Source of the DNA: Flavobacterium sp. NG2
Lineage (GTDB): Bacteria; Bacteroidota; Bacteroidia; Flavobacteriales; Flavobacteriaceae
Length of the DNA: 64,000 bases
Assembly: GCF_034119845.1 (NCBI RefSeq)
Contig: NZ_CP139420.1
Location: 1,466,001-1,530,000, forward strand
Reading direction: 5' to 3'
Part shown: positions 1 through 9,112 of the stretch, in pieces
Layout: each line of letters starts with the position of its first letter
Numbering within the stretch: the first letter of the stretch is position 1
Position numbers and translations under genes: made by a program
Notes under the pieces: model-generated
What the model saw: the letters and a program-made list of their open reading frames with translations, nothing else
Told to the model about the DNA's origin: nothing
The model's database searches: none

Positions 1-636
1 TAGGTTTTTTAAGATTTTGGTTTTAACTCTTATCTTTCCGTCTTGCCAATAGATTTTTAAAATTGGTGGCGCATTATTGTCCTTCTGACCTATTAAGTCA
101 CGTTGCTCATCAGTCAATATACCATGTATTTGCATGATGATTACTCGGTGGTATTTTCCGTTTGAATCTTTTGATACCTCACCCATGGCAAGTTTACCTT
201 TCATTTTGGCTCCTTGAGCAAAAGTCCAGTTGACCTTGTTGCTGCCTGGAACCATCTGTTCTCTTAATTCACATCGGGTGTATTTAGTATTGGCTGTTTT
301 AGCAGCACTAGGGAAAGAGTAAAAAACTAAAGCACCACTTGTAGAGTCATTGTACATATAAGGCAAGAGTCTTTCGTCTGTTGCGTAATTCAAGATTTCG
401 GGTGGCTGTATGTTCATAGCACTCCCTTTCTTATTTAATTCAGGTGTGGTTACACTCCAGTGACTTAAATCAATATTTGGTAGTTTATATCTTTTTTTCT
501 TCTTCTTTTTTCTAGCTTTCTTTTCAATTTTTGAACCTGAATCTGTAGCGCTACTTGCCTTATCTTGGCAAGTAGCATTAACAGAAATAAATGCGATTAA
601 TAGAATTGAAAATAAGCTTTTTAGCTTTTTTTTCAT
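1..636 (-). CDS. PL7-family alginate lyase, partial (C-terminus beyond window)
   Basis: The frame is open from an ATG at 636 to the left edge (212 codons) with no stop. It begins with a signal peptide (hydrophobic residues about 8-21, then a Cys near 23, though the lipobox is poor) and a very basic Lys/Arg linker at about 38-49. Two hallmarks of the alginate lyase 2 / PL7 jelly-roll are visible: an R-C-E-L-R-E strand, equivalent to the family's R-(S/T)-E-L-R motif, and Q-I-H-G, carrying the catalytic Gln and His. A Y-W-Q-D-G-K-I-R strand follows. The third family motif (Y-x-K-x-G-x-Y-x-Q) would lie beyond the window. The gene starts 8 bp after the PKD lipoprotein and is last of the four SusC-led genes seen. 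Inference: a secreted endo-acting alginate lyase. The family assignment comes from motifs alone; another beta-eliminating substrate is possible. Confidence 0.8.
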   Translation of the reverse strand, partial: MKKKLKSLFSILLIAFISVNATCQDKASSATDSGSKIEKKARKKKKKKRYKLPNIDLSHWSVTTPELNKKGSAMNIQPPEILNYATDERLLPYMYNDSTSGALVFYSFPSAAKTANTKYTRCELREQMVPGSNKVNWTFAQGAKMKGKLAMGEVSKDSNGKYHRVIIMQIHGILTDEQRDLIGQKDNNAPPILKIYWQDGKIRVKTKILKNL

Positions 637-644
637 CTTATTAA

Positions 645-1604
645 TTAATTTGCGGGATATACTTTCACATTGTCAACATAAGCATCAACATCAGTTACAC
701 CATATATCAAAATAGATACTTCACCAGTAGCATTAGATGTAAATACTTTTGTAACCTTAGTGAAGCTAGTTTTACCTAAAACTTGATCTCCAATATGTCT
801 AACTAATGGGCCTGCATTTGAACTTACGATTGCATCAGCTCCATCAGAAAAGTGTCCATTTAAAATCTCTCCAATAATTCGGTTTCCACCTGGAGCAACT
901 CCTGATTGTTCTGATTCCGTTTTAATGGCGTATTCAAATTCTAAAATATACTGTGTATTAGGAGTAACCACTATTGCTTGATAAGCATATCTAGTAGAAC
1001 TACTTAAATAAGGGCCAGCAGAAGTAGATTGCGTCCATTTTGCTCCAGCGGTTTTAGAACCATTATCTGATCCGTCATAATTTAACCATGATCCATCACT
1101 ACTAGTGTTGTAAGGACTTGTCGTTCCACCAGAGAAACTGCTAAATTTCCAATTATTTTGTCCGTCTGAAAAATCTCCGTTTAAAATCTCCGGAATTATT
1201 GCAGGTGGAATTGCTGGCTTAACAACTGTAATGATTAATGAAAAGGTGCTTGTTTTTCCTAATTTGTCTGAGGCTGTTAAGGTTACAGTGAAGTCTCCTT
1301 CTCCTGGAAAAGTAGCGGTACCATCCTTGGTATTAGCTGTTGTTCCGTTTCCATAATTCCAAACATAATCAGTTGCGCTTGAAGAGGTGTTCGAAAAGGT
1401 ATAGGTTAAATAATCAGAGGTAACGGTTGCTACAAAGCTAGCTACAGGAGGTTTTATATCAGCTTTTGAGTTCGCCTCTGGCAAATCAAATGCCAAAGCA
1501 TCAATAGTAGGATCGCAAGACGTGATTAAAAAACAAGCTATAAGTACTAGCGCACAGCTACTTATTTTTTCTATTCGTTTTTTTATTATACTAATTTTCT
1601 TCAT
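645..1604 (-). CDS. PKD-domain surface lipoprotein of the alginate locus (SusE/F position)
   Basis: A 319-aa protein with a lipoprotein signal peptide (lipobox I-T-S-C, Cys about 30). A PKD/Ig-like domain covers about 50-128, with the typical D-Y-V-W-N-Y-G-N-G-T strand and a TFPGEGDFTVTLTASD strand. A C-terminal beta-sandwich of carbohydrate-binding-module type covers about 138-317. The motif EILNG(D/H)FSDG occurs twice, near residues 139 and 245. It lies 20 bp after susD and 8 bp before the PL7 gene, so all are probably co-transcribed. A PKD lipoprotein between SusD and the PL7 lyase is the usual arrangement in flavobacterial alginate loci. Inference: a cell-surface glycan-binding protein that helps capture alginate; no catalytic residues are seen. 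Confidence 0.75.
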   Translation of the reverse strand: MKKISIIKKRIEKISSCALVLIACFLITSCDPTIDALAFDLPEANSKADIKPPVASFVATVTSDYLTYTFSNTSSSATDYVWNYGNGTTANTKDGTATFPGEGDFTVTLTASDKLGKTSTFSLIITVVKPAIPPAIIPEILNGDFSDGQNNWKFSSFSGGTTSPYNTSSDGSWLNYDGSDNGSKTAGAKWTQSTSAGPYLSSSTRYAYQAIVVTPNTQYILEFEYAIKTESEQSGVAPGGNRIIGEILNGHFSDGADAIVSSNAGPLVRHIGDQVLGKTSFTKVTKVFTSNATGEVSILIYGVTDVDAYVDNVKVYPAN

Positions 1605-1624
1605 AATAATATTTTTTATTTATC

Positions 1625-3094
1625 TTAATTATAGCCTGGATTTTGTTTCATTGCTCCTTTGCTTAAATTGATTTCGTTTTGCGGAATTGGTAATAATAAA
1701 TCTGTTGATTCAAATTTGAAATCATTAGCTAATGCAAAAGCTCTAAGTATAGTTTCTGCTTCACCAAAACGAACTAAATCAAAAAATCGTTGATTTTCAA
1801 AGGCAAATTCAACACGTCTTTCTAATAGTAAATCTTGTTTTTTGATGATACTAGGTGTCGTTAAATCTGCTCTATCTCGTACTTCTTTAAATGAAGCTAC
1901 CGCTGTTGAAGCTGAAGTTTCGCTTGCACCTGCCATAATGGCTTCTACATGCATTAAAAGCACATCAGCATAACGTATAACAATCCAATCGTTTCCTGCT
2001 AATCGTGGTAGTCCGCTAAAGGTTTTTCCGTCACTTCCTCCTGTTTCTCCATTTGGGAAGTATTTTGCTACTTGGTATCTAATCGTACCAGTTGAAATTG
2101 GATCCGCTCTATATGAATCCGCTTTTCTGCTTCCTCCATTGGCATCAATCGCTGCAACAACATCGGTAGTAGCATAATTCACACCACTTGTTCTCCCTAC
2201 AGCATTCATCCATTCAGATGAAAATAATTGACTATTGTTTTGTACTCCATTTTCGTAACCTATAGCAAAAATAATTTCAGAGTTTAATTCGCTATAAAAT
2301 ACATCGTGGAAATTATCTTTTAAAGAATACTTTTTACTATTAATTATACTTTCACATAATAGTTGTGCTTTGGTATACGACTCTGGAGTTTTGATGGTCA
2401 AATATACTTTGGCTAATAAAGCTTGAGCTGCTGCTTTTGAAGCTCTTGTTTTGTAAGTTGGAAATCCAGTAACTTCAGGGTCTAATCCAGAAATAGCAGT
2501 ATTTAAATCAGATACTATAAAGTCGTAAATGGCACCGGTACCTACTCTTGTATATTGAATGTCGGTTTCAGCAGGAGAGATAACACGATTGATTAAAGGT
2601 AAGTCTCCAAAAAGTCGAACTAGATTAAAATAGGCGTATGCTCTTAAAAACTTAGCTTCTGCTTCAAGTGAGGCTGCTTTTTTAGCATCAGTCACAATAC
2701 CTAAATTTTCTAATATGACATTGGCTCTGTAAATTACTTGAAAATAACTAGAATAGTAATTCAATACAAAACTGTTAGTAGGAAGTATGTTGAAACTTTC
2801 CAATTGACCAGCATCAGAAGCATCTTCAGAATCAGGACTTTTTGTACTAGTATTGTCACTACGCATTTCAGTTACATAAAACTCATATTGGATACCGTGA
2901 TTGTTGTCTTTGTCATAATCGTTAATTCCTTTGACAGCTGCATAGGCTCCAATTAATCCAGTTTCTAATTCTGCTGCATTGTTGTAATAATTACCAGAAG
3001 TTATACTAGAACTTGGAACGGGCTCTAGGAAATCGCTACAAGAAACAAATACACTTACTGTTAAAATCACAGAGAGATATTTTATATATTTCAT
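1625..3094 (-). CDS. susD: SusD/RagB-family glycan-binding lipoprotein
   Basis: A 489-aa protein of normal SusD length. It has a lipoprotein signal peptide (V-F-V-S-C, Cys 19) followed by the S-D-F-L-E-P-V-P-x-S start typical of SusD. A TPR-like helical part follows, including the A-K-F-L-R-A-Y-A-Y-F-N-L-V-R-L-F-G-D helix, and the C-terminal RagB region contains L-L-L-E-R-R-V-E-F-A-F-E-N-Q-R-F-F-D-L-V-R. SusD caps the SusC channel at the cell surface and binds oligosaccharide. It starts 33 bp after the susC stop. With PKD and PL7 genes downstream, the substrate is inferred to be alginate. The gene symbol denotes the family; the protein is not starch-specific. Confidence 0.93.
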   Translation of the reverse strand: MKYIKYLSVILTVSVFVSCSDFLEPVPSSSITSGNYYNNAAELETGLIGAYAAVKGINDYDKDNNHGIQYEFYVTEMRSDNTSTKSPDSEDASDAGQLESFNILPTNSFVLNYYSSYFQVIYRANVILENLGIVTDAKKAASLEAEAKFLRAYAYFNLVRLFGDLPLINRVISPAETDIQYTRVGTGAIYDFIVSDLNTAISGLDPEVTGFPTYKTRASKAAAQALLAKVYLTIKTPESYTKAQLLCESIINSKKYSLKDNFHDVFYSELNSEIIFAIGYENGVQNNSQLFSSEWMNAVGRTSGVNYATTDVVAAIDANGGSRKADSYRADPISTGTIRYQVAKYFPNGETGGSDGKTFSGLPRLAGNDWIVIRYADVLLMHVEAIMAGASETSASTAVASFKEVRDRADLTTPSIIKKQDLLLERRVEFAFENQRFFDLVRFGEAETILRAFALANDFKFESTDLLLPIPQNEINLSKGAMKQNPGYN

Positions 3095-3127
3095 AATATT
3101 ATTTATTTTATTCGTTAAAAAAAATCA

Positions 3128-6100
3128 TTAAAAGTCTAAATTCAAACCTAAAGATACCGTGCTGTAAATAGGTGATCCACCTCTTTGATATCCATATTGA
3201 GTTGGACTTGTTTTGTCTAAGGCCTCAGGATTCCATCCTGTGTAATTTGATGCAGTTTTGTAAATTAAATTTTGTCCTGTTGCATAAATCTTTAAACCAG
3301 AAACACCAATTTTGTTTAACAAGTCTTTTGGGAAATTATAACCGATGCTAACATTTCTTAACGCTATATAAGATGCGTCTTGAATGATGCTACTTGTGAA
3401 AAATTTATCTACTAAAAACTCTGTATTTGTTGCAGAATCTAAGTAGGTTCTGTTGTTATTGTTACTAAATAAATAATGGTCTGCAATGTTTCTAACTTCA
3501 GCTCCATGCGAACCTTGGAACATAAAAGATACATCTACGTCTCCAATGCTAAATTCGTTTGTAATACTCCAAATTAATTCAGGGTAAGGGTTTCCTAAAA
3601 CAGTTTTGTCTTCGTCGTCTAAAACTCCATCTCCATTTAAATCTTTAACATAAACTAAACCTGCTTGAGCACCTACATGTCTCCAAGGTCTGTCTCTATC
3701 ATCAAATGATAATTCTTTGTCTACAACATATCCATAATACAAAGAGATAGGCTGTCCTTCTAAGTTAATCCATTCAGCAGGTCTGCTAGGATCTAAACTG
3801 GTAATTTGACCATTAGAATCTGCAAAATCAATCAAAGTATTTTTATTAGTAGTACCTATGAATGTGGTGCTCCATTTGAAATTTTTTGAACTGATGTTTC
3901 TTGTTTTTAATTCAAATTCCCAACCGCTATTTTTAACTTTACCTAAATTTACTAAAGCGTTTGAAAAACCTGTAGTAGCTGAAATAGGATTTGGAAGTAA
4001 TAATTGGTCACTAGTTCTTTGGTACCAATCAATAGACCCTGTTATTTTGTTATTTAAAATTCCAAAATCCAAACCAGGGTTAAATTCGATTAATCGCTCC
4101 CATCTTAATTCTGGGTTAGCAATATTTGCTGGTGATAAACCTGCTTGAACACCACCGTCAACACTATAGCTAGAACCATCGGCTGTTAATAAAGCTAAAT
4201 GTGGGTAGTAGTCAACTAGGATGTTACCAGTACTTAATGTTGATGTACTTCCTTGAGCATCTGGGTCAACTGAACCAGTGTTTAGACGGTCGTTACCAGT
4301 AACACCATAACTTGCTCTCAGTTTAAGATTTTTAACGAAATTACTTTCTAGTAAGAAATCTTCTTTACCAATATTCCAACCAATTGAGGCTGCTGGGAAA
4401 TTACCATATTTGTATTTAGATCCAAAAATAGAACTTCCATCACGTCTCATACTAACTGATGCTAAGTACTTGTTGTTATAAGCATAGTTAACTCTTGATA
4501 CATATGATATTCCTCGTTTTTGCCATTCAAAAGCATCTGCATCCGATATAGTGGTAGCATTTGTAATTTGTTGTACCACATCATTAGTGTATCCTGTTCC
4601 TGTAACTGTTGAAAAGAAATAATTTCTACTTTCAACAGAGGTACCTGCAGTTACACCTAAATCATGTTTTCCAAATGATTTATTGTAGTTGAAAAAGTTG
4701 TCAAAAATCATGTAGTTTTCTTTTTGAGCAATCTCAGTCATATAGGCATCTGTAGGGCTTTCTTTTCCTAGAGTACCTAAGTAATCTGTTCTTTTGGTAT
4801 CGTCATAAGAACCTGCCAATGTAGATTTAAAAGTTAAATCTTTAGTAATGTTATATTGACCGTAAAAACTTCCATATAATTGGAATTTCTTATCTGTTCG
4901 ATTACGTTCAGTTACTCTAGCGTAAGGGTTTTGGTTGTTACTATTACCTATATTGGTTAATCTATCGTTTATTTGACCATCGCCATCTAAATCGAACATT
5001 TCAAAATGAACCATTCTAGCATAGTCTCCAGGAACAAGTCCTGCATATACACCGTTAGGGTCAATAAAACGTAGTGTCTCTTCGGTATGATAAATAGGTA
5101 ACCAAGGTTGGTGTCTCGCTACGTTATGTATGTTTTCAGAAAATCTTCTTCTATTAGTATAAGAAGGACTTAAATTGGCACCAATGCTAAACTTATCACT
5201 CAATTTACTGTCCATTTTTAATCTGGCACCGTATTTTTTATAGTTGTCTAATAACATCACACCTTCATCGTTAGTGTAGTTTAAACTAGTGGCAAACTTA
5301 GTTTTGTCATTACCACCTCTTAATGAAATAGCATGATTGGTGATAACACCTGTTTCAAAAAACACATCTTGCCAAGAACGATCTGTTCCTATTTGCAATT
5401 GCGCAACTGTATAGGGAGAAAGTGTTAAACCAGCATCTGTTTGCTGTTTTGCCCAATCAGCTGTTGTGTAACCATAGGCGTCACTTTTTCTAGGTGTTTT
5501 GATACCTGTGTAGGTGCTGTAGTTGATTTTTGTTTTTCCTGATACTCCAGATTTCATAGTAATCATGATAATACCATTAGATCCTTTAGAACCGTATATT
5601 GAAGATGATGCGGCATCTTTTAATATTTCAAATGATTCAACATTGTTCATGTTTAAGGAACCTAAGAAGCTTGAATCAACGATGATTCCATCTACCACAA
5701 TTAACGGTGTTGAGTCACCAGCCATAGAACCTACCCCTCTAATGGTAATTGTTGGTGCTGCACCAGCTTCTCCATCTGTAGCTTGAATATTTACCCCAGA
5801 AACTTGACCAACTAATGCATCATCAATTCTAGATACTGCTATTTGGTCTAAATCATCATTTACAACTTTAGAGATCGAACCCGTCAAATGTGATTTTTTC
5901 TGAGTACCATATCCAATTACTACTACGTCATCCAATTGCGAAGCGATTTCCTTAAGTACTATATCGAGCTTTTTTTGTTTATCTATAATTTGTACCTGTG
6001 TAGTAAAACCAATATAGGAAAACTGAAGGACATCTCCGGCTTTTACTTCAATTGCATAATTACCATCAAAATCTGTAGAAACTCCTTTTTTGGATTTTAA

Positions 6101-6241
6101 AACATTTACGTTTACTCCTGGTATAGGAAGTTTGTCAGATGCTGATACTACTGTTCCTGTCAATTTATAGCTGTTTTGTGCAACAGCCACTATGTTAAAT
6201 AGTAGAATGACCAGTAATGATAATTTAATTCTTAAATTCAT
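3128..6241 (-). CDS. susC: SusC/RagA-family TonB-dependent glycan transporter
   Basis: A 1037-aa outer-membrane protein. It has a signal peptide (about 1-21), a carboxypeptidase-D-regulatory-like domain (about 26-112, starting Y-K-L-T-G-T-V-V-S-A), and then the conserved SusC segment D-D-V-V-V-I-G-Y-G-T-Q-K-K-S-H-L-T-G. A plug domain follows (about 118-240, with I-T-I-R-G-V-G-S and the P-L-I-V-V-D-G strand), and a long 22-strand barrel ends in a terminal Phe. It forms the outer-membrane pore closed by SusD and powered by TonB. It is the first gene of the visible operon, preceded by about 700 bp without genes that contain inverted repeats, where control of the locus is expected. Substrate inferred as alginate oligosaccharides from its neighbours. 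Confidence 0.93.
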   Translation of the reverse strand: MNLRIKLSLLVILLFNIVAVAQNSYKLTGTVVSASDKLPIPGVNVNVLKSKKGVSTDFDGNYAIEVKAGDVLQFSYIGFTTQVQIIDKQKKLDIVLKEIASQLDDVVVIGYGTQKKSHLTGSISKVVNDDLDQIAVSRIDDALVGQVSGVNIQATDGEAGAAPTITIRGVGSMAGDSTPLIVVDGIIVDSSFLGSLNMNNVESFEILKDAASSSIYGSKGSNGIIMITMKSGVSGKTKINYSTYTGIKTPRKSDAYGYTTADWAKQQTDAGLTLSPYTVAQLQIGTDRSWQDVFFETGVITNHAISLRGGNDKTKFATSLNYTNDEGVMLLDNYKKYGARLKMDSKLSDKFSIGANLSPSYTNRRRFSENIHNVARHQPWLPIYHTEETLRFIDPNGVYAGLVPGDYARMVHFEMFDLDGDGQINDRLTNIGNSNNQNPYARVTERNRTDKKFQLYGSFYGQYNITKDLTFKSTLAGSYDDTKRTDYLGTLGKESPTDAYMTEIAQKENYMIFDNFFNYNKSFGKHDLGVTAGTSVESRNYFFSTVTGTGYTNDVVQQITNATTISDADAFEWQKRGISYVSRVNYAYNNKYLASVSMRRDGSSIFGSKYKYGNFPAASIGWNIGKEDFLLESNFVKNLKLRASYGVTGNDRLNTGSVDPDAQGSTSTLSTGNILVDYYPHLALLTADGSSYSVDGGVQAGLSPANIANPELRWERLIEFNPGLDFGILNNKITGSIDWYQRTSDQLLLPNPISATTGFSNALVNLGKVKNSGWEFELKTRNISSKNFKWSTTFIGTTNKNTLIDFADSNGQITSLDPSRPAEWINLEGQPISLYYGYVVDKELSFDDRDRPWRHVGAQAGLVYVKDLNGDGVLDDEDKTVLGNPYPELIWSITNEFSIGDVDVSFMFQGSHGAEVRNIADHYLFSNNNNRTYLDSATNTEFLVDKFFTSSIIQDASYIALRNVSIGYNFPKDLLNKIGVSGLKIYATGQNLIYKTASNYTGWNPEALDKTSPTQYGYQRGGSPIYSTVSLGLNLDF

Positions 6242-6271
6242 AATGGATTAGTTTGGATTAATAATTTTGAA

Positions 6272-6301
6272 TAAACCAATCTGGAATATTAGATTGGTTT
6301 A
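6272..6301 (-). promoter_or_regulatory. Perfect 11-bp inverted repeat in the susC leader
   Basis: TAAACCAATCT (6272-6282) and AGATTGGTTTA (6291-6301) are exact reverse complements with an 8-nt loop. The repeat ends 30 bp before the susC start, so in the transcript it would be a leader hairpin next to the start region. No U-run follows on the susC side, so it does not look like an intrinsic terminator. It could be an operator or an mRNA-structure control element. Confidence 0.55.
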
Positions 6302-6323
6302 CCAGTTTTAGATTTTGCAATAT

Positions 6324-6339
6324 ACGCATATTTTTGCGT
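6324..6339. promoter_or_regulatory. Inverted repeat ACGCA-N6-TGCGT upstream of susC
   Basis: A short perfect dyad (5-6-5) about 85 bp before the susC start, next to the AT-rich stretch where the promoter should lie. It could be a binding site for a dimeric regulator such as a GntR- or LacI-type protein. That is inference; no regulator gene lies in the window for this locus. Confidence 0.3.
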
Positions 6340-6376
6340 TAATAAAAATTTTCTAGCCATTTTGATGAGTTTAACT

Positions 6377-6397
6377 TCGTTTTTGAGTTTAAAACGA
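6377..6397. promoter_or_regulatory. Inverted repeat TCGTTTT-N7-AAAACGA upstream of susC
   Basis: A perfect 7-7-7 dyad about 140 bp upstream of susC. It is a candidate operator or part of a small structured transcript. The rest of 6398-6879 is AT-rich with no gene, no long open frame and no tRNA that I can see. Confidence 0.3.
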
Positions 6398-6879
6398 GTC
6401 AAAATATGCTTAATTGTCAATTTTTAAAAACCGTATTTTTAATGCGTAAAAAGTGTAAGAATTGAAGAGAGGCTAAAACCCATTTTCAGTCTAATAATTT
6501 GTTTTGTTGAAAATGGTGGAGTTTACTAGAATAAAAGAAGTTAGCGGGATTTGTAAAATGAAAAATAACTTTTATATAGTCAATTTTAAAAAGTAAGAAT
6601 CAATAGTTATTTTTTTGTATGAATAAACGACTATTTTAGGCTTGTTAGACAGAAAAAGTACGGGTGAAAATAAAATTGGTTTTTAAGGGCTTTTTTAGAC
6701 TTAAAAACATCATATTTTGGCATTTTTTTTAATAAAAATCAATTTTTAAAGGTCGTAAATCTTGAAATAATGCTTGTAGGAGAATTATTTTGATTTAAAA
6801 GTGAATTTTTTCATAAAAAAATAAAAGCCCTATTAGGACAGAAAAAATCTGATTCTCTATTAGGAGTATAAGTTTGGTG

Positions 6880-6925
6880 AAAAAAAAAGCACCCTTAAAA
6901 CAGCAATTACTGTTTTAAGGGTGCT
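6880..6925 (-). terminator. Intrinsic terminator of rpe
   Basis: A perfect 16-bp stem, AGCACCCTTAAAACAG (6888-6903) with CTGTTTTAAGGGTGCT (6910-6925), has a 6-nt loop. On the minus strand it is followed by a run of eight U (A-run at 6880-6887). It lies 25 bp after the rpe stop. Confidence 0.92.
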
Positions 6926-6949
6926 AAATATGTAGTATGTGTTTTTTAG

Positions 6950-7612
6950 TTAGAAAGCAGTCAATTGCTTCAAATCAGCAACTGTTGCAATTGGATCAGC
7001 AGCACCAAAAACATAACTACCTGCTACTAGAACATCAGCTCCAGCTTCGGCAAGTTGTTTGGCGTTTTTATTGGTAACTCCACCGTCAATTTCAATGATA
7101 GTCGAAGCGCCTTTTTTGTTGATTAAGGCTTTTAACTTTCTTACTTTGTCATAAGTATTTTCGATAAACGATTGACCTCCAAAACCTGGATTCACACTCA
7201 TGATACACACTAGGTCAATGTCATTAATAACATCTTCTAGTAAATCAACATTAGTATGTGGGTTTAAGGCAACCCCCGCTTTCATACCTTCAGCTTTGAT
7301 AGCTTGTAGGGTTCTATGTAAGTGTGTGCACGCTTCAAGGTGAACAGTCAATACATCAGCTCCTAGTTTTTTGAAAGTAGAGATGTAACGGTCAGGGTCC
7401 ACAATCATCAAGTGTACGTCGATAGTTTTAGTTGCATGTCTTTTAATTGCTTCTAAAACGGGCATTCCAAAAGAAATATTAGGCACAAAAACACCATCCA
7501 TGATGTCAATATGAAACCAGTCCGCTTCACTTTTGTTAATCATTTCGATATCGCGTTGTAAGTTGGCAAAATCAGCAGCCAATACTGATGGCGCAATAAG
7601 TGTATTTTTCAT
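6950..7612 (-). CDS. rpe: Ribulose-phosphate 3-epimerase
   Basis: A 220-aa TIM-barrel enzyme of standard length that interconverts ribulose-5-phosphate and xylulose-5-phosphate in the pentose phosphate pathway. Family features in order: I-A-P-S-V-L-A-A-D-F near the start, W-F-H-I-D-I-M-D-G-V-F-V-P-N-I-S-F-G (metal-binding His/Asp), V-H-L-M-I, M-S-V-N-P-G-F-G-G-Q, and I-E-I-D-G-G-V at about 176. It stands alone as a transcription unit with its own strong terminator. Assignment is firm. Confidence 0.97.
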   Translation of the reverse strand: MKNTLIAPSVLAADFANLQRDIEMINKSEADWFHIDIMDGVFVPNISFGMPVLEAIKRHATKTIDVHLMIVDPDRYISTFKKLGADVLTVHLEACTHLHRTLQAIKAEGMKAGVALNPHTNVDLLEDVINDIDLVCIMSVNPGFGGQSFIENTYDKVRKLKALINKKGASTIIEIDGGVTNKNAKQLAEAGADVLVAGSYVFGAADPIATVADLKQLTAF

Positions 7613-7980
7613 TTTTTTTGTTTAGTGTGTTGTTGGCTGCAAAATTAGTTTATTTAAAACAAAACCGAAAATTTTTTATTTGGGTTTGTTTAATGGTCTA
7701 TTGTAGATAGGCAATGCAGTGCCTATCTATTTTGAACATATTTTTTTAAACACATAGGGACATAGATTCTTGATTGTGAAAAGGCGCCTTGCTTAGGTTA
7801 GTTGACATAGCTGGTCATGTGAATAAACTAGATTACGTACTGGAACACAGATGTAACGGATTTACACAGATTTTTTAATCGTTTTACAACATAGAATCTG
7901 CCTAATCTGCGTGAAAACTATCAATAAAATCCAAATGCTGATTTTGGGATAAAATGATGCCGATTCTAAGTGCAAAAAAA
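7613..7980. other. Gene-free stretch between rpoD and rpe
   Basis: No gene is visible. It holds degenerate word-like repeats of the kind common between flavobacterial genes: near 7845-7915, variants of ACACAGATT and ATCTGC appear in both orientations (acacagat, tacacagatt, aatctgcctaatctgcg). These may be the remains of a small inverted-repeat element. The right end leads into the rpoD terminator. Confidence 0.4.
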
Positions 7981-8010
7981 AAACGCCAACCAAATAAATG
8001 GTCGGCGTTT
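7974..8010 (-). terminator. Intrinsic terminator of rpoD
   Basis: A 12-bp stem with one G-U pair (AAACGCCAACCA at 7981-7992 against TGGTCGGCGTTT at 7999-8010) is followed on the minus strand by about ten U (A-run 7974-7983). It lies 25 bp after the rpoD stop. Confidence 0.9.
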
Positions 8011-8035
8011 CTATGGTATTTCCGCGATTTAGGGC

Positions 8036-8899
8036 TTAACCTAAATACGTTTTTAAGATTTTACTTCTAGAAGTGTGTTTTAATCTACGGATTGCTTTTT
8101 CTTTAATCTGACGTACACGCTCACGAGTTAGGTCAAAAGTTTCTCCAATTTCTTCTAGCGTCATTGGGTGTTGGTCACCAAGGCCAAAATACAAACGAAC
8201 CACATCAGCCTCACGTGGAGTTAATGTTTCAAGAGAACGTTCAATTTCGGTACGTAATGATTCGTGGATTAACTCTCTATCAGGGTTTGGAGACTCACCA
8301 GAACGTAAAACGTCATAAAGGTTAGAATCTTCTCCTTCAACAAGAGGCGCATCCATTGATAAGTGACGACCAGAGTTTTTCATAGACTCCTTCACATCAT
8401 TTACCGTCATGTCAAGTTCCTTAGCAATTTCCTCAGCAGATGGTGGACGCTCGTTAGATTGCTCTAATAAAGCATACATTTTGTTGATTTTATTGATAGA
8501 ACCAATTTTGTTCAATGGCAAACGAACGATACGTGATTGTTCAGCCAAAGCTTGTAGGATCGATTGACGAATCCACCAAACAGCATACGAGATAAATTTA
8601 AAACCACGCGTTTCATCAAAACGTTGTGCCGCTTTAATCAAACCTAAGTTTCCTTCGTTAATCAAATCGGGAAGGGTTAATCCTTGGTTTTGGTATTGTT
8701 TAGCAACCGAAACCACGAAACGTAAATTCGCTTTAGTTAATTTCTCCAAAGCACGTTGGTCTCCGGCTTTAATTCTTTGAGCTAATTCTACTTCTTCGTC
8801 TGCAGTAATAAGATCAACTTTACCTATTTCTTGTAAATATTTGTCTAATGATGCGGTTTCACGATTAGTAACCTGTTTGGTAATTTTAAGTTGTCTCAT
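8036..8899 (-). CDS. rpoD: Primary RNA polymerase sigma factor RpoD (sigma-70, Bacteroidota type)
   Basis: A 287-aa protein with the short N-terminus of the Bacteroidota housekeeping sigma factor, which lacks the long region 1.1 of E. coli RpoD. Region 1.2 starts at about 18 (L-D-K-Y-L-Q-E-I-G). Region 2 covers about 55-125, with [13 protein letters not shown] and the Y-A-V-W-W-I-R-Q helix. Region 3 follows, and region 4 ends with the helix-turn-helix [19 protein letters not shown]. It recognises TTG/TAnnTTTG promoters. It has an unusually strong Shine-Dalgarno sequence for this phylum (8908-8913). Confidence 0.97.
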   Translation of the reverse strand: MRQLKITKQVTNRETASLDKYLQEIGKVDLITADEEVELAQRIKAGDQRALEKLTKANLRFVVSVAKQYQNQGLTLPDLINEGNLGLIKAAQRFDETRGFKFISYAVWWIRQSILQALAEQSRIVRLPLNKIGSINKINKMYALLEQSNERPPSAEEIAKELDMTVNDVKESMKNSGRHLSMDAPLVEGEDSNLYDVLRSGESPNPDRELIHESLRTEIERSLETLTPREADVVRLYFGLGDQHPMTLEEIGETFDLTRERVRQIKEKAIRRLKHTSRSKILKTYLG

Positions 8900-8907
8900 G
8901 TGTTTAT

Positions 8908-8913
8908 CTCCTC
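8908..8913 (-). promoter_or_regulatory. Strong Shine-Dalgarno sequence of rpoD
   Basis: On the minus strand GAGGAG stands 8 nt before the rpoD ATG (spacer ATAAACAC). Bacteroidota mRNAs rarely carry recognisable SD sequences, and I noticed none as good elsewhere in this window. It supports the ATG at 8899 as the start. Confidence 0.6.
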
Positions 8914-9112
8914 AAATTTAAATGTGTACATGTAGTTATACGTACAGAGTTCCGAAAAAGTTACAAAAAGGATAAAGAAATTTTATTTTATTTTCAAATA
9001 GAAGATAAATTAGGGCATTCCCCGCCAAGAAATCCCGAAGTTATGTCTATTTTTCTTTGTTCTATTCTCTTTTTTTAAAATCTTCCTAAAATTACAAATC
9101 TCCCTCCTTAGC

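Noticed and set aside
6398..6879. Possible small RNA or gene upstream of susC
   Set aside because: AT-rich sequence without clear hairpins, promoter pairs or coding bias; not enough support.
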